A stretch of 64,000 nt of DNA from Paraburkholderia gardini (GCF_907164575.1 NZ_CAJQYY010000021.1:1-64000), one strand, 5' to 3'. Positions 45,438-54,316 are shown, counted from the stretch's first letter. Made by a program: numbers and translations. Notes: generated by a model not told the origin, from the letters alone.

Positions 45438-46439
45438 ATGCGACACACCGTGATCGGGTTATTCGACACCTACACCCAGGCCGAAGGTGCACGCGACACA
45501 CTCGTACAAACCGGTTTCGCGCGTACCGACATCGAATTGCAGGCCAATCCGGTCACGCCATCCGGGGCCGGCATCGATCCAGCCGCTAATCTCGAGGCCG
45601 GCCACGGTTTCATGGCCAACATCGAGCGGTTCCTGTCGAGCCTGTTCGCTTCGGGGCCGCGCCCGGCCGACCCCGCCACCACTGCCCGCTACGCCGACGC
45701 CGTACGGCGCGGCGCGGTACTCGTTTGTGTGAGCGCAGCGAGCGAATCGCACGCGGAACTCGCCGGGCGCACGCTGGCGAAACTCGGCGCGGTCGATATC
45801 GGCGAGCGGGCGCCGGCGTGGGATTCACCGATGATGGATGCGACCACGGCGCGCGACCAGTCGATGCTCGACGAACTCGGGATCGGTGCGGCTGGCGCCG
45901 TGCCGCCGCCGCTCTCCCCCGTCCCGCCGGTGTCTCCGGCGACTGAACGCCCGATGCTGGAGCCGCTCGATCCAGTCGACCCGGCGCGTGTCGAGGCACG
46001 CGATCACGCGCCGCTGGGCGGTACATCTTCAGGCTACGACACGCCGGAACCGTACGACGACGCGACACGCGCGGTCTCGATGGCTGCCGCGCCAGGATCG
46101 GGCGCCTACATGACGCCCGCCTCGCCTGCGGCTGACGCTGACGCTGACGCTATTGGTGCGCCGGTGCCTGACGAGTTTCTCGAATACGAAGAGGACTTCC
46201 GCGGCCATTACGACGAAAAATACGCAGCCGAAGACGCGCGTTACGAAGACTACTCAGGCGCGTATCACTACGGTGCAAAGATGGGCCAGGACGTCCGTTA
46301 CCGCGACCGTCAGTGGGACGACATCGAACCCGAAGCCCGTCGCAACTGGGAAACGACACCTCAAGGCGACACGTGGGAACGCGTCAAGGCGGCTGTGCGT
46401 CACGGCTGGGATCGGGTGACGGGTCACCATCACGTTTAA
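45438..46439 (+). CDS. YflT-like general-stress domain protein with acidic linker
   Basis: A 333-residue protein. The N-terminal ~120 residues (MRHTVIGLFDTYTQAEGARDTL, then AVLVCVSAASESHAELA) resemble the heat-induced stress protein YflT domain. A long Pro/Asp/Ala-rich linker includes an ADADADA stretch encoded by a tandem GCTGAC-type repeat at about 46133-46150. The C-terminal part (about 250-333) is rich in Tyr, Asp, Arg and Trp (EEDFRGHYDEKYAAEDARY). No signal or membrane segment is seen. GGGAGG precedes the ATG. A terminator follows. The role is probably stress-related, by family. Confidence 0.8.
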   Translation: MRHTVIGLFDTYTQAEGARDTLVQTGFARTDIELQANPVTPSGAGIDPAANLEAGHGFMANIERFLSSLFASGPRPADPATTARYADAVRRGAVLVCVSAASESHAELAGRTLAKLGAVDIGERAPAWDSPMMDATTARDQSMLDELGIGAAGAVPPPLSPVPPVSPATERPMLEPLDPVDPARVEARDHAPLGGTSSGYDTPEPYDDATRAVSMAAAPGSGAYMTPASPAADADADAIGAPVPDEFLEYEEDFRGHYDEKYAAEDARYEDYSGAYHYGAKMGQDVRYRDRQWDDIEPEARRNWETTPQGDTWERVKAAVRHGWDRVTGHHHV

Positions 46440-46485
46440 GTCAGGTCTGTCGATTTCGTCCGGCGTGTAGCGTGTAGCGGGACAT

Positions 46486-46516
46486 GCGGCGCTCCTTCCG
46501 GAAGCGCCGCTTTTTT
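46486..46516 (+). terminator. Intrinsic terminator after the stress-type gene
   Basis: An 8-bp stem, GCGGCGCT (46486-46493) with AGCGCCGC (46503-46510), a 9-nt loop and a TTTTTT tract at 46511-46516. It lies in the gap between the stress-type gene and the convergent FMN reductase gene. Confidence 0.85.
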
Positions 46517-46561
46517 GTCGCGTGGTCTCGCGATAACCGGTGAATCGGCGGAGCGGAATGC

Positions 46562-47119
46562 CTATCGTGTCCCGCCGTGCGTCTTGACCCACGCGACATA
46601 GCGATCGACAAACGACTGCAGGAACTTGCGCGTGTCGTCGTTGAGAATCTTGCCGTTTTCGTCGATCGTGGCCGCGTTGTGCTTGATGAACATCTCGGGC
46701 TGGCCGAGCGTCGCGACATCGAGATACGCGAGCACGTTGCGCAGATGCTGCTGCGCCAGTGCCGTGCCGGTCGCACCCGGCGAGGTGCCAGCGACCGCGC
46801 CCGGCTTGTTGCCCCAGGCGCTGGTTCCCCACGGCCGCGAACCCCAGTCGAGCGCGTTTTTCAGCACTCCGGGAATCGACCGGTTGTACTCGGGCGTGAT
46901 GAACAGCAAACCGTCGGCCGCCTGAATCTTCTGTTTGAACTCGCGCGCCACCGGGGGGTAATCCGCGTCGTAATCCTGGCTGTACAACGGCAATCCGCCG
47001 ATATCCACGAAGTCGAACGAAAAATCGGCCGGCGCGAGCGAGATCAACGCCCGGGCCAGTTGCCTGTTCGTCGAATCCCGACGCAAGCTGCCTACGATAA
47101 CCGCGATCTGATAAGCCAT
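46562..47119 (-). CDS. NADPH-dependent FMN reductase (ChrR/YieF-like)
   Basis: A 185-residue flavodoxin-like NAD(P)H oxidoreductase. The FMN phosphate loop is GSLRRDSTNRQLA (11-23), and the family motif LLFITPEYNRSIPGVLKNALDW is present, followed by KPGAVAGTSPGATGTALAQ. Members reduce quinones, chromate or azo compounds and protect against oxidative stress. Length normal. It is convergent with the stress-type gene. Confidence 0.93.
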   Translation of the reverse strand: MAYQIAVIVGSLRRDSTNRQLARALISLAPADFSFDFVDIGGLPLYSQDYDADYPPVAREFKQKIQAADGLLFITPEYNRSIPGVLKNALDWGSRPWGTSAWGNKPGAVAGTSPGATGTALAQQHLRNVLAYLDVATLGQPEMFIKHNAATIDENGKILNDDTRKFLQSFVDRYVAWVKTHGGTR

Positions 47120-47241
47120 CTTCGTTTCCTCAGGTGGAGCGCGCGCCGCGCGAAAAGGTCTCGATGCTCAATCATAGGCGGTCAGCGGAGCCGATGCCGA
47201 CAGAAAGGGAAACGTCCTGAGACGCCCACGCCACGGCGTGC

Positions 47242-47302
47242 GGTGGATAACTCGCAGCGCATCCGAGATATCCACAGTTTCGTTGAACAACCTTGTGGAT
47301 AA
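47242..47302. promoter_or_regulatory. Cluster of three DnaA-box-like 9-mers
   Basis: Three sites lie within 61 bp: 47242-47250 (reverse strand TTATCCACC, one mismatch), 47268-47276 (ATATCCACA, one mismatch) and 47294-47302 (reverse strand, perfect TTATCCACA). The consensus is TTATCCACA. They sit in the 357-bp gap (47120-47476) between the FMN reductase and the small ORF at 47477. A role in DnaA binding is inferred. Confidence 0.6.
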
Positions 47303-47476
47303 GTGAGCTGCAAACCTTGCCCATCAAGGAAAACGCCCGGCATCTATTTCCGGGCCCCAAAACCGCGGTAAAGACGAAACAGTCCGCAGGCGGGTTGCGT
47401 CGTAGAAAAGTGAACCTGTGCAGGCGCGACGGCATCGAATCTCTGTGGTCCGTGGTTTTTTCAAGAGGAGAGAGAC

Positions 47477-47683
47477 ATGACATTGAACTACGCAGGCAAG
47501 TCACACGATGAAGCCGTTGCAGCACGCAAGCACAAGGAGCAGAAAGCGCAGGAACAGGCCGGCGGCGACATGGCGGTCAAGGGCACCGAGGGCGATGCGG
47601 GGCACAGCAGCGGCGAACTCTCGGAGCGCGGCAAGGCGGTGTGGCGGCAGGGATGCGGAATCGACGGTGGCGGCAAGGTGTGA
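47477..47683 (+). CDS. Small hypothetical protein, 68 residues
   Basis: A small, very hydrophilic protein (MTLNYAGKSHDEAVAARKHK...), rich in Lys, Glu and Gly, ending in a Gly-rich tail with one Cys (WRQGCGIDGGGK). It resembles small disordered stress proteins in composition only. A good AGGAGAG ribosome site just upstream of the ATG supports translation. Family not recognised. It could also be a chance frame; codon use is compatible with a real gene. Confidence 0.55.
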   Translation: MTLNYAGKSHDEAVAARKHKEQKAQEQAGGDMAVKGTEGDAGHSSGELSERGKAVWRQGCGIDGGGKV

Positions 47684-48231
47684 CGCGCGTCCGGCATCAG
47701 GACCTGTAACAGCGCTCGCGGCGGTGGTCCGGTTTGAGCGCGAGGTTGAAGATCGCGACGCGGATCGGGAAATCATTTGCAAGCCAACTGTCATAAAGCC
47801 GCCATTCGCGCGACCAAGGTGAGATGACTGAAAACCGGACCGCTGCCCGCGACACGCCGAATTTTGTCTCGCGACACGGCAAGGTGCGGGAGAATGACGG
47901 GCGAACCAGCCCGCGACCGCTCCGGTTGCAGAAGGCATGCTGTGCGTCCGGAGCTGGAGTTCGCTTCGTGCGGTTATGCTGTCGGGCCGCTTCCTGAGCT
48001 TGCCCCGCAGTCGAGCCCACGTCGGCACCCATCCGTCATCGCACACGCACACATGAACCCGATTGATTTCGCCGACCGCGACAGCAGCAGTCATGCATTC
48101 ACACCGACGATCACTGGACAGCGACCACCGTCGCGCATCCCGGGCGCTGCTCCGGCGCGGTCCGATGCCTCGTGCGCATGGGCTACCGGGCGGATTCGCG
48201 CGGAAAGCACCGTCCGTCTGGAGTGGCGCGT
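47684..48231. other. Gap before the sigma factor gene
   Basis: A 548-bp stretch with only weak overlapping frames on both strands and no convincing ribosome site. It should contain the sigma factor promoter. Nothing else recognised. Confidence 0.5.
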
Positions 48232-48840
48232 ATGACCGGCCCGATGCGTCCCGCTTTCGACGATCCGGCCTACCTGGCGCAACTGCGCCGCGACCTGCTC
48301 CGGTTTGCACGCCTGCAGCTCCGCGATGCCGCCGCAGCGGAAGATGCCGTTCAGGAGGCGCTCACCGCAGCCTGGACGCAGGCCGATCGTTTCGAGGGAC
48401 AGTCCGGGCACAAGACCTGGGTATTCGGCATCCTGCGTCACAAGCTCGTCGATACGTTGCGCGCGCGACACCGCACCGTGAACCTGTCGGCGCTCGAATC
48501 CGAACTCGACGACGAATCCGCGCTCGACCGGGAGCTGTTCAAGGAGAACGGGCACTGGTCGGCACAGGCCAAACCGCGACCGTGGCCGACGCCCGAAACA
48601 GCGTTACGTCGGCAGCAGTTCTGGGAACTGTTCGAGATCTGTCTCGACCGTCTGCCGGAAAACATCGGACGCGTGTTCATGATGCGTGAGTTCCTCGAAC
48701 TGGAGACGGCCGACATCTGCACCGAGCTTCAGATGACGGCAAATCACTGCAGCGTGCTCATCTACCGTGCGCGGCTGCGACTGCGCACCTGCCTCAGCGA
48801 GAAAGGCTTTTCCAGCGAGGATATCAATGGGCAAGTGTAA
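48232..48840 (+). CDS. ECF-type RNA polymerase sigma factor
   Basis: A 202-residue sigma-70 family ECF factor. Region 2 lies around 15-80 (LLRFARLQLRDAAAAEDAVQEAL; GHKTWVFGILRHKLVD) and region 4 around 130-185 (LFEICLDRLPENIGRVFMMREFLELETADIC). It has a somewhat long linker with PRPWPTPE. ATG 48232 is favoured by GGAG nine bases upstream. It overlaps the small zinc-finger gene by 14 bases, the usual sigma/anti-sigma layout. Confidence 0.92.
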   Translation: MTGPMRPAFDDPAYLAQLRRDLLRFARLQLRDAAAAEDAVQEALTAAWTQADRFEGQSGHKTWVFGILRHKLVDTLRARHRTVNLSALESELDDESALDRELFKENGHWSAQAKPRPWPTPETALRRQQFWELFEICLDRLPENIGRVFMMREFLELETADICTELQMTANHCSVLIYRARLRLRTCLSEKGFSSEDINGQV

Positions 48841-49030
48841 GCACATCACGCGACTGTTATCCGACGCGCTCGACCGCCCGCTGACAGCGGGCGAGTGGGT
48901 CGCCATCGGCGTGCATTTGCCGACATGCAGCGGTTGCCGCAACTACCGGCGACATATCAGCCTGCTGCGCGCGGCGTCGCAGGAAATCAACGGCACCGCC
49001 AGCAACCCTGAGGCTGGGGACGAGCAATAA
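48827..49030 (+). CDS. Short zinc-finger anti-sigma-like protein
   Basis: A 67-residue cytosolic protein starting MGKCKHITRLLSDALDRPL with the H-x3-C-x2-C zinc motif HLPTCSGC at about 34-41. This is the anti-sigma zinc-finger pattern, but without the membrane helix and periplasmic domain of larger anti-sigma factors. It overlaps the ECF sigma gene by 14 bases with GAGG just before its ATG, so it is the likely regulator of that sigma factor. Confidence 0.85.
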   Translation: MGKCKHITRLLSDALDRPLTAGEWVAIGVHLPTCSGCRNYRRHISLLRAASQEINGTASNPEAGDEQ

Positions 49031-49141
49031 GTTTTCTGGTGCTCGTTGGGCGCATTTCGGGTTCGGCTCTGGCGAACTCAGGTTGATGGACGACGGTTCG
49101 CCGCGGGTTTGCGCTGCGCGACCCCGGGCAAGCCGGATCGC

Positions 49142-49432
49142 TCAACGCCTGGACGGTGGTGTTGTGCGATAGCGCTCGAAATACTCCGCATGCGACGCTT
49201 CGTCGAGCTTCGCTTCGTGCCGCTCTGTGCGTGCCGGATGTTTCGCCAGCATCGCCTTCGGGCGATTCGGCCGCAACTGAAAATTGCCGCCACAATTCGG
49301 ACAGACATTGCGTAGCACGCTCAACGCGCAAACTTCACAGAACGTACATTCGTACGTACATATCATTGCGTCGGTTGCGCTGGGCGGCAGGGATTTGCCG
49401 CAGCATTCGCAGGATGGTCGCAACTCCAGCAT
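49142..49432 (-). CDS. DUF1272 cysteine-rich protein
   Basis: A 96-residue protein of the DUF1272 family. The start MLELRPSCECCGKSLPP, the middle CTYECTFCEVCA and the CPNCGGNF motif give zinc-type cysteine pairs. The C-terminal third is basic (RPNRPKAMLAKHPARTERHE). ATG 49432 follows AGGAG with 7-base spacing; codons further upstream read into a noncoding stretch. Function unknown. Confidence 0.87.
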   Translation of the reverse strand: MLELRPSCECCGKSLPPSATDAMICTYECTFCEVCALSVLRNVCPNCGGNFQLRPNRPKAMLAKHPARTERHEAKLDEASHAEYFERYRTTPPSRR

Positions 49433-49708
49433 AAAAAGACTCCTGAGCGGAATGGAAAGGGCGTGACGCGCTTCTGCAGATCGCCGGGTTCGTTCGCTGG
49501 TGCGCCACATCTTCATGCGGCGCACCTGACGCTGATGCAACCAGTCTAGCGACGCGGCGCCACGCACGGTTGCCACCCAGCAGGCAATTCCTGCCAGCCT
49601 GCGGATGGCACGCGCGTGGCGCATCGCAAATCGCGTAACGTTGCTGGTTCGCCGCGCGTTTCGCTTCCATCGTGCAGGGGCGCCATGCTTCGGCGCCGGA
49701 ACCTCACC

Positions 49709-51112
49709 TCAGGTCAGCACGCCCCATAGAACAAGCGTCAGGGCCAGTCCGACCACCGAAACAATCGTTTGCAGAATCGACCAGACGAAGACCGTCTGCT
49801 TGAGTTGCAGCCCGAAGTACTCGCGCACCATCCAGAAACCCGCGTCGTTCACGTGGCAGAAGAAGACTGAGCCCGCGCCGATCGCAAGCGCCATCAACGA
49901 ATTGTGCGTCGCGCTCAGGCCAGTGACGACAGGTGCAACGATGCCGGCCGTCGTGGTCGTGGCGACGGTGGCAGAACCGGTTGCCTGACGCAACGCGACG
50001 GCGATCAACCAGGCGAGCAGGATGAGCGGAAGATGCGCGCCGACCGCGATCTTGCCAATGGTCGTGCTGATGCCGGCGACGACGAGCGTCTGCTTGAGAC
50101 CGCCGCCCGCGCCGATGGTCAGAAGCAGCGCGGCAATCGGCGGCAGGCTCTTGCGGAGAATGCCGCCGACGCGCTCACGGGGCATGCCGCGTGACCAGCC
50201 CAGTGCGACGATCGCGAAAAGCACGGTAAGGCCCAGCGCCACGAGCGGCTCGCCGAGAAAGTTGAGCGCATCGAAGAGAAACGTCTCCGGCGACAGACCC
50301 AGTTTTGCGACCGTGCGGCCCAGCATCAGTATGACCGGCAGCAGGATCGTGATCAGCGAAATCGCAAAGCCGGGCGGCTCCAGCTGGCTGGATTCGGCCG
50401 TGAACAGCTTGCCCATCTCCTCAGGCTCGACGACGTGCATGCGCTTCGACAGCCACATGCCGTACAGCGGCCCGGCGAGAATCACAGCGGGAATCGCGAC
50501 AATCAGTCCCAGCCCCAGCGTGATGCCGAGATCGGCGTGGAGTGCGCTCACGGCGATCAGCGGCCCCGGGTGCGGCGGCAGCAACGCATGCAAGGTTGTC
50601 ATGCCCGCCAGCGCGGGAATCGCGATGCGCAAGATGGGTTGCTGCGAGCGGCGCGCCATCACGAAGATGATCGGCACCATCATGACGAGCCCGACTTCGA
50701 AGAAAAGCGGTAACCCGATAATGATGGCGACGAGCGCCATCATCCATGGCAACAGGCGCGGCGTGGAGTGCTTGAGAATCGTGGAAACGAGCCGGTCGGC
50801 CGCGCCCGAATCGGCCATTAGCGCGCCGAGCATCGCGCCCAGTGCAATGATGATACCGACGTCCCCCAGCAACGCGCCGGCGCCCTTGCTAAACGCACTT
50901 GCAACTGCTTCGAGCGGCAAACCCGCCGTGAATCCCGCCGCGAACGTGCCGACCAGAATGGACAGAAACGGTGCGAGCTTGAGCGCGCTGATAAAGACAA
51001 TGATGATCGCGAGGCCCAACACACAGGAAAGAATGAGCTGGGTGTCGTGGGCTGCCCATGGCGCAAGAGTGGTCAATGGATGCAAGGCGTTTCCTGTGTC
51101 GGTTGAAGACAT
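49709..51112 (-). CDS. GntP family gluconate:H+ symporter
   Basis: A 467-residue inner-membrane transporter of the GntP family with 12-14 helices. It carries characteristic segments ADSGAADRLVSTIL, GLPLFFEVGLVMMVPI, LLPPHPGPLIAVSAL and ATVATTTTAGIVAPV. It imports gluconate or a related sugar acid. ATG 51112 is taken because it begins a normal N-terminus; the frame is open upstream to 51217. No gluconokinase gene is adjacent. Confidence 0.9.
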   Translation of the reverse strand: MSSTDTGNALHPLTTLAPWAAHDTQLILSCVLGLAIIIVFISALKLAPFLSILVGTFAAGFTAGLPLEAVASAFSKGAGALLGDVGIIIALGAMLGALMADSGAADRLVSTILKHSTPRLLPWMMALVAIIIGLPLFFEVGLVMMVPIIFVMARRSQQPILRIAIPALAGMTTLHALLPPHPGPLIAVSALHADLGITLGLGLIVAIPAVILAGPLYGMWLSKRMHVVEPEEMGKLFTAESSQLEPPGFAISLITILLPVILMLGRTVAKLGLSPETFLFDALNFLGEPLVALGLTVLFAIVALGWSRGMPRERVGGILRKSLPPIAALLLTIGAGGGLKQTLVVAGISTTIGKIAVGAHLPLILLAWLIAVALRQATGSATVATTTTAGIVAPVVTGLSATHNSLMALAIGAGSVFFCHVNDAGFWMVREYFGLQLKQTVFVWSILQTIVSVVGLALTLVLWGVLT

Positions 51113-51333
51113 TACGTGAGAGGCACAGACGGATTGTAGCGGGCGCTGAAGAACGCGACACCCTGGCCATCCGGACGATACCGGAGTGTCGCGGTTGTCT
51201 GTTTCAATCGTTGGCATAGAGGGGCCGCGTGATTTGCTTATGCGAATCCATCAGTTCGCAATTGGCGCGGGGCGTCTTATCGTTGGCCGCAACCGGTCCC
51301 TGTTGCGGCCGTCATAACGTCAGAAATCCTCTT

Positions 51334-52299
51334 ATGCCACGAACTTTTATACCGACACGTCGTGCATTCATTGTCGGCGCCGGCGTCGCGCTGGCCGCGT
51401 CTGCCCTGCCCGTTTTCGCGGGCACGTCCGCGCGGGAACTGCGCATTGGCTACCAGAAGGCTGCGAGCACGCTCGTGCTGCTCAAGTCGAAGCAAACGCT
51501 TGAGAAACGCCTTGCACCGCTCGACGTATCGGTGAAGTGGACCGAGTTTCCGGCGGGCCCGCAGCTACTGGAAGGCCTGAACGTCGGCGCGATCGATTTT
51601 GGCTACGTCGGCGAGGCGCCACCTGTTATTGCGCAGGCCGCGGGCGCGAACTTTGTCTACACCGCCTACGAGGTGCCGACACCGCACGCCGAAGGCATCC
51701 TTGTCCATCGGGAGGCGCCAATCCACACACTTGCTGATCTGAAGGGCAAGAAAATTGCGTTGAACAAAGGTTCGGACGTGCACTGGTTTCTGGTCGCAGC
51801 GCTGCAGAAAGCGGGCGTCCCGTATGCGGACGTACAGCCGGTGTTCCTGCCGCCGGCCGATGCGCGCGCTGCATTCGAGCGCGGCGCGATCGATGCGTGG
51901 GCGATCTGGGATCCCTTTCTCGAAGCCGCAAAACAGCAACCAGATGCACGACTGCTTGCGGACGCGAGCGGGATCGTGGATCACCATCAATTCTTCCTGA
52001 GCGCGCGGCCGTTCGCTCGGGACAACAGCGATGTGCTCGCCGTCGTGATCGACGAAGTCAACAAGGAAGGCGCCTGGGTCCGTGGCCATTATTCAGAAGC
52101 GGCGGCGCAGCTCGCTCCCATTCAGGGCCTCGACGCAAAGGTGATCGAAGCGGGACTCCGACACTACGAACACATCTACAAGCCCGTCGACGCCGCCGTG
52201 CTTGCCTCACAACAGCGAATTGCAGACACGTTCGCTGAACTGCATATCATTCCGGCAAAGATCGTGACTCAGGATGCCGTGCTCGGCGCGAAAGGATAA
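51334..52299 (+). CDS. Aliphatic sulfonate ABC transporter substrate-binding protein (SsuA-like)
   Basis: A 321-residue periplasmic binding protein of the SsuA/TauA type. The N-terminus has a twin-arginine-like signal (TRRAFIVGAGVALAASALPVFA). Then come LRIGYQKAASTLVLLKSKQ, NVGAIDFGYVGEAPPVIAQAA and GAIDAWAIWDPFL, typical of alkanesulfonate binding. The permease, ATPase and FMN monooxygenase genes usually next to ssuA are not here. It is probably an orphan component or uses a transporter elsewhere. Confidence 0.88.
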   Translation: MPRTFIPTRRAFIVGAGVALAASALPVFAGTSARELRIGYQKAASTLVLLKSKQTLEKRLAPLDVSVKWTEFPAGPQLLEGLNVGAIDFGYVGEAPPVIAQAAGANFVYTAYEVPTPHAEGILVHREAPIHTLADLKGKKIALNKGSDVHWFLVAALQKAGVPYADVQPVFLPPADARAAFERGAIDAWAIWDPFLEAAKQQPDARLLADASGIVDHHQFFLSARPFARDNSDVLAVVIDEVNKEGAWVRGHYSEAAAQLAPIQGLDAKVIEAGLRHYEHIYKPVDAAVLASQQRIADTFAELHIIPAKIVTQDAVLGAKG

Positions 52300-52357
52300 G
52301 CGCGCCATCACGCTTATTCTTTTGTTTGAGTCGATGTTTTATCGCAACCGTTGCTGA

Positions 52358-52726
52358 TCAATCCGCGCTGGTAAACAGCGCGGAGATGTTCTCGGGCGGG
52401 CGGCCAATGACCGCCCGTCCATTTCGCACGACAATCGGGCGTTGTAGCAGGATCGGGTTCGCCACAATTGCTTCGTATAACTGATCATCCGTCAACTCGG
52501 GAGCAGCGAGACCTAACGCCGTGTATTCCTTTTCCGTATCGCGCATCATCTCGCGTACGGAACAACCCAACATGCGGTTGAGCTCTTTCAGTTGGGCAAC
52601 CGAAGGCGGGGTCTTCAGATATTCGATGATTTCCACTGGTTCATTTTTCGGATTGAAGGCGTTTGCGACGAGATCGCAAGCGCCTCTCGATTTCGAGCAG
52701 CGAGTGTTGTGATAGATCGTGATCAT
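52358..52726 (-). CDS. arsC: Arsenate reductase (glutaredoxin), ArsC family
   Basis: A 122-residue ArsC/YfgD-type protein. The catalytic cysteine is Cys10 in HNTRCSKSRGA, and the Arg-rich LLQRPIVVRNGRAVIGRPPE follows. Members reduce arsenate with glutathione and glutaredoxin, though some (YfgD-like) have other roles. ATG 52726 starts the typical MITIYHNTRC sequence; an upstream frame is ignored. No ars operon partner is near. Confidence 0.9.
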   Translation of the reverse strand: MITIYHNTRCSKSRGACDLVANAFNPKNEPVEIIEYLKTPPSVAQLKELNRMLGCSVREMMRDTEKEYTALGLAAPELTDDQLYEAIVANPILLQRPIVVRNGRAVIGRPPENISALFTSAD

Positions 52727-53285
52727 GGTTTGAAGTGCCTGCGGGTCGTTGAGCAACCGGAAGTGTACCGATTCCGCCCGATTTAGGCGGCCACGGTTCC
52801 TGGGATGACGACCGGATGGATCGACGTTCGATGTGAATTCTGCGCGGCTTGCTTACGCCGCCGTGCTTTAGACGTGGGTGGGCGTCGAGTGTCGATTTGC
52901 TGGCCGATCGACGGCCGTGGGTCGTTCGCGGTTTATATCGTCCTGTTGTCGAAGCGCTGGTTGCCACATCAAAGACGACGGGTGAATACGGGTTACGGCC
53001 CGAATCGAAGCCCTTTCGCTGAACGTGAGGTACGTCTCCCACAGCGAGCAGTTCCGGTGCCAATCGTGCCAGCCAGAAGACCGGGGATTGACGCATTCCC
53101 AACCGTCACATTAAGCCGCCTTTTTAGCGGTTCACCATCGATGCATGCCTCGCGGCCAAGGCACTCGATGCACTCGCAATCACGCGGCCCGCTCTCTGGT
53201 TTCGCAGCTTGACGACTGTATTACCGGCAGCGGACAAATCTGTCCGTCTTGATCCCATTCCACGATAACGATTCATTGACCTCTG
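52727..53285. other. Noncoding stretch before the partition genes
   Basis: Together with 53302-53638 this leaves about 0.9 kb without a supported gene. Two frames (52641-53102 minus, 52805-53212 plus) overlap each other and look unlike proteins. The sequence reminds me of repeated intergenic DNA in Burkholderia genomes, which cannot be tested here. Confidence 0.5.
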
Positions 53286-53301
53286 GTTTATGCGCATAAA
53301 C
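53286..53301. promoter_or_regulatory. parS centromere site 1
   Basis: A perfect 16-bp palindrome GTTTATGCGCATAAAC, 350 bp upstream of parA. I recall this as the parS sequence of Burkholderia second chromosomes; the match is from memory. ParB is expected to bind here. Confidence 0.85.
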
Positions 53302-53521
53302 GCCAGTCTGATTGTTGAGACCTGCGGGGATGCCGTGTGCAGATCAGGGTGGGTACGCGTTTGTGAGAGAGACGTTGGTACATCCGCAACGTCTCCTCAA
53401 AATGGCGAACCGCATCGCCACAAAATAAATAACCGCAGTACGTCTCGGCCAAAAACCCAGCCTCCGGCCAACGAAATGTCGAAAGTCGTGGTTGCCGTGA
53501 CCCATCAGCCCGCAGGAGCCC

Positions 53522-53537
53522 GTTTATGCGCATAAAC
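53522..53537. promoter_or_regulatory. parS centromere site 2
   Basis: A second perfect copy of GTTTATGCGCATAAAC, 236 bp after the first and about 100 bp before the parA start. It is probably a ParB binding site. Confidence 0.85.
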
Positions 53538-53638
53538 CTTGGCCGAATAGCTAATTCGTCGCGTCTGAACTACGAAAATCATTGAAATCGAAATTCATCA
53601 CGGTAAAATCCATCAGCGTCTAAAAATGAGGTGAAGAA

Positions 53639-54301
53639 TTGGCAGCTGAAATCATCGCGGTCACGCAACAAAAAGGCGGAGTCGGGAAGAGCACTATCGC
53701 CATGCATCTCGGCGCTGCCTTCCATGAAAAAGGTAAGCGCGTCCTCGTTGTAGACGCCGATGGCCAGAACACCCTCGTTCACTGGGCAAGCGCATCGTCT
53801 GAAGGAGAATCGGGAATTCCGTTTCCCGTCGTCAATCTCTCTGAAGCTGGCGGCCAGATCCATCGCGAGATCAAGAAATTCGTCGGCGACTACGACATCA
53901 TTGTTGTCGACTGTCCGCCGTCCATTACCGAAAAAGTCTCTGGCGTCGTTCTGCTCGCAGCGACGGTCGCCGTCATTCCTACCTCATCATCGCCCGCCGA
54001 CTATTGGTCAAGCGTCGGTCTCGTCAAACTCATTCAGCAGGCTCAGGCCATGAATGAGGACCTTCGCGCAGTCTTCCTGCTCAACAAGACTGAAGAGAAG
54101 CGCATGCTGACCCGCGAACTGAAACGGGCCCTCGAAGAACTCGGATTTCCGCTGCTCAAAACCCAGATTCCGACCCGAGAAGCCTATAAACAGGCAATGG
54201 CACTGGGGCAGACCGTCCTGCAGATGAATGACCGCGGCGCCAAACTCGCCAGCCTTGAAATACGGGCGTGCGCGAACGAGATCGCCGCCTTGCTCCCCTG
54301 A
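53639..54301 (+). CDS. parA: ParA family partition ATPase
   Basis: A 220-residue ParA-type ATPase for chromid segregation. The deviant Walker A motif KGGVGKST is at 12-19 and the Walker A' region IIVVDCPPS follows; there is no N-terminal HTH extension, so it is the short ParA class. It starts with TTG (53639) preceded by GAGGTGA at the proper spacing. It is followed by a parS-like site and then parB 25 bp after its stop. Confidence 0.95.
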   Translation: MAAEIIAVTQQKGGVGKSTIAMHLGAAFHEKGKRVLVVDADGQNTLVHWASASSEGESGIPFPVVNLSEAGGQIHREIKKFVGDYDIIVVDCPPSITEKVSGVVLLAATVAVIPTSSSPADYWSSVGLVKLIQQAQAMNEDLRAVFLLNKTEEKRMLTRELKRALEELGFPLLKTQIPTREAYKQAMALGQTVLQMNDRGAKLASLEIRACANEIAALLP

Positions 54302-54302
54302 A

Positions 54303-54316
54303 TTTATGCGCATAAA
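54303..54316. promoter_or_regulatory. parS-like site between parA and parB
   Basis: A 14-bp core TTTATGCGCATAAA in the 24-bp gap between the genes; the outer G and C of the other two copies are absent. Its right end overlaps the AAAGGA ribosome site of parB, so ParB bound here might affect its own expression. Confidence 0.75.

Noticed and set aside
52641-53212. Overlapping frames of 153 and 135 codons before parA
   Set aside because: Both lack ribosome sites and protein-like composition; they overlap each other and arsC and are probably noncoding.
53288-53535. Two 81-codon frames on opposite strands, both starting MRIN and ending RLCA
   Set aside because: Their ends are encoded by the two parS palindromes, so the frames are by-products of the binding sites.
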